A stretch of DNA of 64,000 nt from CAZPAV01 sp964584755 (GTDB taxonomy: Bacteria; Actinomycetota; Acidimicrobiia; Spongiisociales; UBA5794), in assembly GCA_964584755.1 (NCBI GenBank), contig CAZPAV010000001.1, positions 51,214 to 115,213 on the forward strand, in the 5' to 3' direction. Shown here piece by piece: positions 58,960-64,000 of this stretch. Under the pieces are notes generated by a model that had not been told where the DNA came from, ran no database searches, and saw only the letters and a list, made by a program, of their open reading frames with translations. Position numbers and translations under genes: made by a program. How positions within the stretch are numbered: position 1 is the first letter of the stretch; each line of letters opens with the position of its first letter.

Positions 58960-59541
58960 TCACTCCTTCCGGGTCCTCTTGCGGGCCAGGCGCCACTGCC
59001 GGTCGGCGGCCGCGGCGCCGCTGATCGTCAGCGACCCACCCGCCAGCTCGAGGCGCCGGGCCAGCGCGGTGCGGAACTTCTTGGGGATGGCGGCGAACCC
59101 CGACAGCGGCACGATCTCTCCCCGGGCGAGCCGTACCCGCTCCGCGTCGGTGACCACGCGAGGTGGAGGAGGCGCGAGGGGGTTCCCCGCCACCCGCCCC
59201 TCATCGAGGGTGGCGATCGTCCCCGCCCCGGCAGGGTGGATCGCCAGGCGCACGTACCAGGGGAGGAACTCGGCGTTCTCGTCGAAGTCGAGGGAGGCCT
59301 CCGCCAGGGCCTCGTACGGGATGCGGAACGCGTGGTCGTCGTGGGCGGAGCCGGCGACGAGGAACAGGGCCCGATCCGAGAGCAGCCAGAAGAGCACGAA
59401 CGTCTCGTGCGCCCGGCGGTCCAGCCCGGCGGCGGAACGGTCGAAGGACTCGCCCTCGCCGAGGAGTGGCCGCGCCTTGGCCTTCGCCTCGCTGCGACCG
59501 AGGTCGAGGACCTTCTGCTTGAAGGTGTCGAGCAGGGCCAT
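58960..59541 (-). CDS. Hypothetical protein
   Basis: A 193-residue soluble protein: an amphipathic, Lys-rich start MALLDTFKQKVLDLGRSEAK, a beta-rich middle (TFVLFWLLSDRALFLVAGSA, AFRIPYEALAEASLDFDE) that looks like a PH-type barrel, and a basic tail. No family is recognised. It is convergent with the cupredoxin gene and divergent from the thioesterase-like gene. Confidence 0.65.
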   Translation of the reverse strand: MALLDTFKQKVLDLGRSEAKAKARPLLGEGESFDRSAAGLDRRAHETFVLFWLLSDRALFLVAGSAHDDHAFRIPYEALAEASLDFDENAEFLPWYVRLAIHPAGAGTIATLDEGRVAGNPLAPPPPRVVTDAERVRLARGEIVPLSGFAAIPKKFRTALARRLELAGGSLTISGAAAADRQWRLARKRTRKE

Positions 59542-59585
59542 CCCGGTCAGGGTAGCGATCCCGGCGAGGCGGGTAGGGTGCCGGT

Positions 59586-60326
59586 ATGCCCGGCCGTCGC
59601 CACTTCGTCGTCCGACGCTACGAATGTGATCCCTACGGGCACCTCAACAACGCCAACTACCTGCGCTTCCTCGTGGAGACCGCGCAGGACACCCCGCCAC
59701 CGGGAGTCCTCCGTCGGGTCCGGCTCGAGTTCCTCCGTCCCTGCGGACCGGGGGACGACGTCGCCGTCGTCGAGACCGGCGCCACGAGCGACGGATTCAC
59801 CCGCCGGCACTACCGCTTCCTCCTCGGCGAGATCCCCGTCGCCACCGGCGAGGCCGAGTGGGTGACCGACCACGACCGAGGCGATCCGGTTCCCCCACCG
59901 CCGGATCGGCCCCGGGAGTGCTTCCGGATCGTTCGTCCCGTCGAGTGGCGCGACGTCGGTCCCCACGGTCGGGCTCACACCGGCACGCTGGCGGCCCTCG
60001 CCGAGGAGGCGGGGATCCGTGTCGCCGCGGCGTACGGCTGGCCCATGACCCGCTGCTCGGCGGCCGGGTTCGCGATCGTCCTGCGTCGCAGCGAGCTCGA
60101 GATCGGCGATGCGCTCGGCCTCGACGACGAGGTCCGGATCGAGACCTGGGTCTCGGACCCCCGACGCTCCATGGCGACCCGCCACTACCTCCTCGAACGT
60201 CGCGCCGACGGAGAGCCCGTGGCCCGGTTCCGCACCCTGTACGTGTGGGTCGACCTCGAGACGGGACGACCCGTCCGCATCCCGGAGGCCTTCCTCGAGT
60301 CGTTCGCGCCGAACTTCTCGACATGA
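59586..60326 (+). CDS. Acyl-ACP thioesterase / hotdog-fold protein
   Basis: A 246-residue double-hotdog protein. The first half has YECDPYGHLNNANYLRFLVE (the D-x-x-G-H-L-N-N motif of 4HBT/FatA thioesterases). The second half begins WRDVGPHGRAHTGTLAALAEE, a degenerate repeat. It should release fatty acids or hydrolyse another acyl thioester. ATG 59586; the stop overlaps the CPBP gene start by 4 bp. Confidence 0.8.
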   Translation: MPGRRHFVVRRYECDPYGHLNNANYLRFLVETAQDTPPPGVLRRVRLEFLRPCGPGDDVAVVETGATSDGFTRRHYRFLLGEIPVATGEAEWVTDHDRGDPVPPPPDRPRECFRIVRPVEWRDVGPHGRAHTGTLAALAEEAGIRVAAAYGWPMTRCSAAGFAIVLRRSELEIGDALGLDDEVRIETWVSDPRRSMATRHYLLERRADGEPVARFRTLYVWVDLETGRPVRIPEAFLESFAPNFST

Positions 60327-61108
60327 GTGGATCGCCCGCCACCGACGACTTCCCGTGGGACGAGCTGTGGCGCCCCTCCCGCTGGCTCACGCCACCGGCG
60401 ACCCCCGTGACGGCCGGACGCCTCCACGTGGCGGCGATCGTCGCCCTCGCCGGGTACGCCAACGTCGTCACGAACCGGGCCCTCGAGCGCGTCTGGCACG
60501 TGCCCTTCGACCTGGGCGTCGCCGGGGTCGCGGTGGCGATCGCCCGACACGCCGGGGCCACGTGGACCTGTCTGGGTCTGCGCCGAGACCGCCTGGGGCG
60601 GGGGTTTCGGGTAGGCGCCATCGTGATGGCCGTCGTCGCGGCGGCCCTCCTCGTCGCGGTGGCGCTCCCACAGACCCGTCACCTCTTCGAGGACGAGCGC
60701 GTCATCGGCGTACCGGCCGGCACTGTCCTGTTCCGAGCTCTCGTCCGCATCCCCTTCGCCACCGCCCTCGGCGAGGAGGTCCTGTTCCGGGGCGTCCTCT
60801 TCGGTCTCTTCGTCCGGCACACCCGCCCGCTGTGGGCGGCCGTCGCCAGTTCCCTCCTCTTCGGTCTGTGGCACGTCCTCCCCACCATCGACACGATCGT
60901 GCTCAACCCGGCAGGGACGCTCGTCTCCGGGCCGGACGCGGAGCTCCTCGCCGTCGCCGCCGCGGTCCTCGGGACGTTCGTCGTCGGGCTCGGCTTCGTC
61001 TGGCTGCGGCTCCGCGCGAACTCCCTCCTCGCCCCGACGCTCGCGCACTTCGCGACGAACTCCTTCGCCCTGCTCGCCGCGTTCTTCGTCGTCCACGCCC
61101 TGAGGTGA
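60323..61108 (+). CDS. CPBP-family intramembrane metalloprotease
   Basis: A 261-residue membrane protein with seven or eight hydrophobic segments and the CPBP/Abi motifs: ALGEEVLFRGVLFG (E-E-x3-R), SLLFGLWHVLPT with the second metal histidine, and LAPTLAHFATNSFAL with the third (H-x3-N). It cleaves a membrane substrate, in some cases prenyl-CaaX-like or bacteriocin-immunity related. It is translationally coupled to the thioesterase gene. Confidence 0.88.
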   Translation: MSGSPATDDFPWDELWRPSRWLTPPATPVTAGRLHVAAIVALAGYANVVTNRALERVWHVPFDLGVAGVAVAIARHAGATWTCLGLRRDRLGRGFRVGAIVMAVVAAALLVAVALPQTRHLFEDERVIGVPAGTVLFRALVRIPFATALGEEVLFRGVLFGLFVRHTRPLWAAVASSLLFGLWHVLPTIDTIVLNPAGTLVSGPDAELLAVAAAVLGTFVVGLGFVWLRLRANSLLAPTLAHFATNSFALLAAFFVVHALR

Positions 61109-61130
61109 GCGAACGGCGGAGCCGGTCCGG

Positions 61131-61670
61131 TCAGGGTCGTTCGATGGAGAGCACCTCGATCTCGAAGGTGAGCGCCTGGCCGGCCAGCGGGTGGTTCGCG
61201 TCGAGGACGACCGTGTCCTCCCTCACCTCGAGGACGATCGCGGAGGCGCCGTTCGTCAAGGTGACACGATCACCCGGCTGAACCTCACCCTGGGACGGGA
61301 CGTAGGGCACCTCGACGACGAGGTCGTCACGACGCTCACCGTACGCCTCCGCCGGCGGGATCCGCACCGTCGTCACCCCGCCGACCCGCAACCCCCGCAC
61401 CGCGGCGTCGAAGCCCGCGATGACCTGTCCCGCGCCGACGGTGAAAGTCAGCGGCCGTCCCCGGTCGCGTGACGAGTCGAAGCGGGTGCCGTCGTCGAGG
61501 GTGCCCACGTAGTGGACCGTCACGACGTCACCGTCACGCACCTGGAGGTCACCCTCGGACGCGGGGACGGAGGCCGTGGTCGTAGCGGACCCCGGCGGCG
61601 CGGCCGGAGTGGATCCGCATGCGGCCGGCAGGATCGCCACGGCGGCGAGGAGGACGACGAGGCTTCTCAT
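61131..61670 (-). CDS. FKBP-type peptidyl-prolyl isomerase lipoprotein (SlyD-like)
   Basis: A 179-residue protein: the lipobox ILPAAC gives C18, then a short Ala/Thr linker and the FKBP fold VTVHYVGTLDDGTRFDSSRD with GQVIAGFDAAVRGLRVG. A following insert (PYVPSQGEVQPGDRVTL to VLDANHPLAGQALTFEIEV) is the insert-in-flap arrangement of SlyD. It should catalyse proline isomerisation and act as a chaperone on the outer face of the membrane. It stands alone on the minus strand. Confidence 0.87.
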   Translation of the reverse strand: MRSLVVLLAAVAILPAACGSTPAAPPGSATTTASVPASEGDLQVRDGDVVTVHYVGTLDDGTRFDSSRDRGRPLTFTVGAGQVIAGFDAAVRGLRVGGVTTVRIPPAEAYGERRDDLVVEVPYVPSQGEVQPGDRVTLTNGASAIVLEVREDTVVLDANHPLAGQALTFEIEVLSIERP

Positions 61671-61792
61671 GGCGACTCCGGACTCGGCGACGGGACGGCC
61701 GCCGGCGCACCCCGGCGACTACCGCAGCCTACGGCGTACCCTCCCCGGGCGATACCCGGATGGAGATGGAGCCGATGGGCGTTGGAACGGAC

Positions 61793-61963
61793 ATGAGAAC
61801 GATCACTCCCGACCTCGAGATCACCGACCTCGTCGCGTTCATCGACGCCTGGCTCGACGAGAACGCCGGGTTCGTGGGCGGTCGGACCATCGACTTCGCC
61901 CTCGACCTCCGCTCCCTGCTCCAGAGCGAGCGCGGCGACACCGAGGCAGCGCGCTCGGCCTGA
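61793..61963 (+). CDS. Small acidic hypothetical protein (56 aa)
   Basis: A 56-residue protein starting MRTITPDLEITDLVAFIDAW and containing RTIDFALDLRSLLQ; it is helical, acidic and without a membrane segment. Third-position G/C is high. ATG 61793 is chosen (GGAACGG upstream); in-frame ATGs at 61760, 61766 and 61775 are possible. Family not recognised. After it, 196 bp hold nothing that I can identify before the acyl-CoA dehydrogenase. Confidence 0.5.
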   Translation: MRTITPDLEITDLVAFIDAWLDENAGFVGGRTIDFALDLRSLLQSERGDTEAARSA

Positions 61964-62159
61964 GGCGGCGCGCCACCCGGCGCCGTCACGGGCATCCCCG
62001 TCACCGGCCCGGACCGACCCCCGGACGCGGAGGGCGGCGCGCCCGGGACGCTCCGGAGGAGCCCGCCGCCGTCGTGGGTGCGACGGCACCGACACCGCAG
62101 GGCGCCACGGAGCAGGCGAATCCAGATCCCGTCCCATGCCCGGGCGATATGCTGCGGGC

Positions 62160-63944
62160 ATGTCCGACTACACACCGCCCCTGCGCGACATCAAGTTCGT
62201 CCTCGACCACATCGCCGGACTCGAGGAGATCATCGCCCTCCCCGCATTCACCCACGTCGACCGGGAGACGGTCGACGGCGCCCTCGACGAGGCGGGCCGC
62301 TTCATGTCCGAGGTGGTCGCCCCGACCAATCGCGTGGGCGACACCGTGGGCGCGACCTGGTCCGACGGCGAGGTCACCACGCCCGGGGAGTTCCGGGAGG
62401 CATGGCGCCGCTACGTGGCGGCCGGGTGGAACGCGGTGGCGGGCCCGCCCGAGTACGGCGGGCACGGCTTCCCCCACGTGGTCGGGTTCGCCGTCTCCGA
62501 GATGCTCACGACGGCGAACCTGGCCTTCTCGCTCTGCCCCATGCTCACCGGCAGCGCCATCCGTGTCCTCGAGGAGGACGGATCCGAGGAGCTCAAGGAC
62601 CGTTACCTGGAGAACCTCGTCACCGCCCGCTGGACCGGCACGATGGTCCTCACCGAGCCGGAGGCGGGATCCGACGTCGGCGCCCTCCGCACGAGGGCCG
62701 AGCCTGCCGGGGACGGGACCTGGCGCATCAGCGGTACGAAGATCTTCATCACCTGGGGAGAGCACGACCTCGCCGAGAACATCGTGCACCTCGTCCTGGC
62801 GCGAGCCCCCGAAGCCCCGCCGGGGACGCGGGGCATCTCCCTCTTCCTCGTCCCCAAGTACCTCGTGAACGAGGACGGGAGCCTCGGCGAGCGCAACCGG
62901 ATCACCTGCGTGTCCATCGAGCACAAGCTGGGGATCCACGGCAGCCCGACGTGCGTCCTCGCCTTCGACGACGCCGTCGGCTGGATGGTCGGCGACCTCC
63001 ACGCCGGGATGCGCTCCATGTTCAAGATGATGAACCGCGCCCGCGTCGAGGTCGGCCTCGAGGGACTCGCCGTCGGCGAACGCGCCTATCAGCAGGCGCT
63101 GGCCTACGCCCGCGAGCGGCGTCAGGGACGGGTCGTGGGCGCACCACCCGGGGAGTCGTCCCCCATCGTCGCCCACCCCGACGTTCGCCGGATGCTGCTC
63201 ACGATGAAGGCCACCAACGAGGCGGCACGTGCCCTCCTCTACGACACCGCGGGAGCCATGGACCGGGCCATGCGGCATCCCGACCCCGAGGAGCGCCGTC
63301 GCGCCGCCGACCGGGTGGCGCTCCTCACCCCGGTGGCGAAGGCCTGGTCGAGCGACCTCGGGGTGACGAACACGTCGCTCGGCATCCAGGTCCACGGCGG
63401 CATGGGGTACATCGAGGAGACGGGTGCCGCCCAACTCCTCCGGGACGCCCGGATCAACCCCATCTACGAGGGCACCAACGGGATCCAGGCCATCGACCTC
63501 GTCACCCGCAAGCTTCCCCGGGCCGAGGGGGCGGTCGTGCGCGCCGAGCTGGCGGCGATCGAGGCGCTCGACGCCCCCCTAGGCGAGGCCGGCGAGCGGT
63601 TCCACGGTATCCGGACCGCGCTCGCCGGCGCCCTCGAGGCCCTGACGAGCGCGACGGAGTGGCTGCTGGCGCGCTCCGACCCCAACGACGTCCTCGCCGG
63701 TGCCACCCCGTACCTCCAGATGTTCGGCACGGTCGCCGGAGGCGCGTACCTCGCACGGGAGGCGCTCCACGCCGCCGCCGCGGACCCCGAGGGCGACGAT
63801 GCGTGGCTCCAGGGAAAGATCGCCACGGCCGCCTTCTACGCGGAGAACCTCCTCCCGACCGCGACCGGCCTCCTCGGCGCGACGACGGCGGGCGCCGCCG
63901 GGTTGTACGCCTTGGACGTCGAGGCCATGGCGCCGACGCGGTGA
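62160..63944 (+). CDS. Acyl-CoA dehydrogenase, DmdC-like
   Basis: A 594-residue flavoenzyme, the length of the DmdC/FadE-long group rather than the 380-residue classical type. MSDYTPPLRDIKFVLDHIAG is the family start; MVLTEPEAGSDVGALRTRA and FITWGEHDLAENIVHLVLAR bind FAD; QVHGGMGYIEETGAAQLLRD and INPIYEGTNGIQAIDLVTRK form the active-site region with the catalytic Glu. A C-terminal helical domain of about 130 residues follows. It oxidises an acyl-CoA, for instance 3-methylmercaptopropionyl-CoA if truly DmdC. No dmdA, B or D is nearby. Confidence 0.88.
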   Translation: MSDYTPPLRDIKFVLDHIAGLEEIIALPAFTHVDRETVDGALDEAGRFMSEVVAPTNRVGDTVGATWSDGEVTTPGEFREAWRRYVAAGWNAVAGPPEYGGHGFPHVVGFAVSEMLTTANLAFSLCPMLTGSAIRVLEEDGSEELKDRYLENLVTARWTGTMVLTEPEAGSDVGALRTRAEPAGDGTWRISGTKIFITWGEHDLAENIVHLVLARAPEAPPGTRGISLFLVPKYLVNEDGSLGERNRITCVSIEHKLGIHGSPTCVLAFDDAVGWMVGDLHAGMRSMFKMMNRARVEVGLEGLAVGERAYQQALAYARERRQGRVVGAPPGESSPIVAHPDVRRMLLTMKATNEAARALLYDTAGAMDRAMRHPDPEERRRAADRVALLTPVAKAWSSDLGVTNTSLGIQVHGGMGYIEETGAAQLLRDARINPIYEGTNGIQAIDLVTRKLPRAEGAVVRAELAAIEALDAPLGEAGERFHGIRTALAGALEALTSATEWLLARSDPNDVLAGATPYLQMFGTVAGGAYLAREALHAAAADPEGDDAWLQGKIATAAFYAENLLPTATGLLGATTAGAAGLYALDVEAMAPTR

Positions 63945-64000
63945 GACGCGCCGGGACGGCGCCGGCGGTCCTGGGAGTATCGACCCCCGCCCGCTAGCTT

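Noticed and set aside
1..64000. tRNA, rRNA, insertion sequences, prophage genes and classical defence systems
   Set aside because: I read for T-loop motifs, transposase signatures, integrases, Cas, restriction and toxin-antitoxin genes and saw none that could be supported.

Overview
The window is a 64-kb piece of a very GC-rich actinobacterial chromosome. Evidence for the phylum is the MshA-type mycothiol glycosyltransferase, an RsiG-like anti-sigma protein, a high-GC start/RBS style with many GTG starts and 4-bp ATGA/GTGA overlaps, and Thr-rich lipoprotein linkers. Assignment to an uncultured Acidimicrobiia-like lineage is inference only. A run of exactly 100 N (37891-37990) shows that this is a scaffold, probably a metagenome assembly.

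Layout. 1-355: start of the redox repressor gene rex, running off the left edge. 630-9182: an apparent amide/amino-acid utilisation island, all on the minus strand: ArsR regulator, a fused SRPBCC + periplasmic-binding-protein-like cytoplasmic protein, a lipoprotein binding protein, LivH, a LivM-LivG fusion, LivF and an amidase-signature hydrolase. 9475-19752: housekeeping and metabolic genes (glutaredoxin, SAM hydrolase-like, HMG-CoA lyase family, a MoaD-membrane fusion, M23 peptidase, RsiG-like, asparaginase, GNAT, mshA, FAD oxidoreductase). 19855-27483: Clp1-type P-loop kinase, channel-like protein, a UGA-containing peroxidase-like selenoprotein gene, amidotransferase, acyl-CoA synthetase, MFS transporter. 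27523-31176: the class II ribonucleotide reductase nrdJ with an unusually readable control region. 31229-37166: ftsH, fdhD, NIPSNAP, DsbA/FrnE, ECF sigma plus zinc-finger anti-sigma, DUF2892. 37257-38390: a duplicated 41-bp operator, a probable small structured RNA and a secreted repeat protein broken by the assembly gap. 38458-42701: GDT1-like, EamA, UPF0173, arsC, and an ECF sigma overlapping an MGMT-Ada fusion. 42607-47445: a complete second Liv transporter with its promoter. 47526-63944: PLP enzyme, hydrolase, degenerate Mrr-like protein, methyltransferase, acyltransferase, nuclease-fold protein, ADH, tryptophanase, a NarL-type two-component system with a DosR-like box and a cupredoxin lipoprotein, thioesterase, CPBP protease, FKBP, and a DmdC-type acyl-CoA dehydrogenase.

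How the genes work together. Two branched-chain-amino-acid/amide type ABC systems, asparaginase, amidase, tryptophanase, HMG-CoA lyase, CoA ligase and acyl-CoA dehydrogenase suggest a heterotroph living on amino acids, amides and organic acids. MshA and ArsC suggest mycothiol-based thiol chemistry. Rex, FdhD, the NarL-type system and B12-dependent NrdJ (which works with or without oxygen) suggest variable oxygen.

The most notable observations are: (1) a CxxU selenoprotein with a matching SECIS-like hairpin; (2) the ArsR/SRPBCC-PBP fusion, a candidate AmiC-like intracellular amide sensor; (3) tandem NrdR boxes plus two DnaA boxes in front of nrdJ; (4) a duplicated 11-bp-phased operator that also appears to drive a small RNA; (5) an ECF sigma overlapping a domain-swapped MGMT-Ada protein; (6) a MoaD-like domain fused to a CdsA-like membrane domain. 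All functions come from reading motifs; no database search was run.
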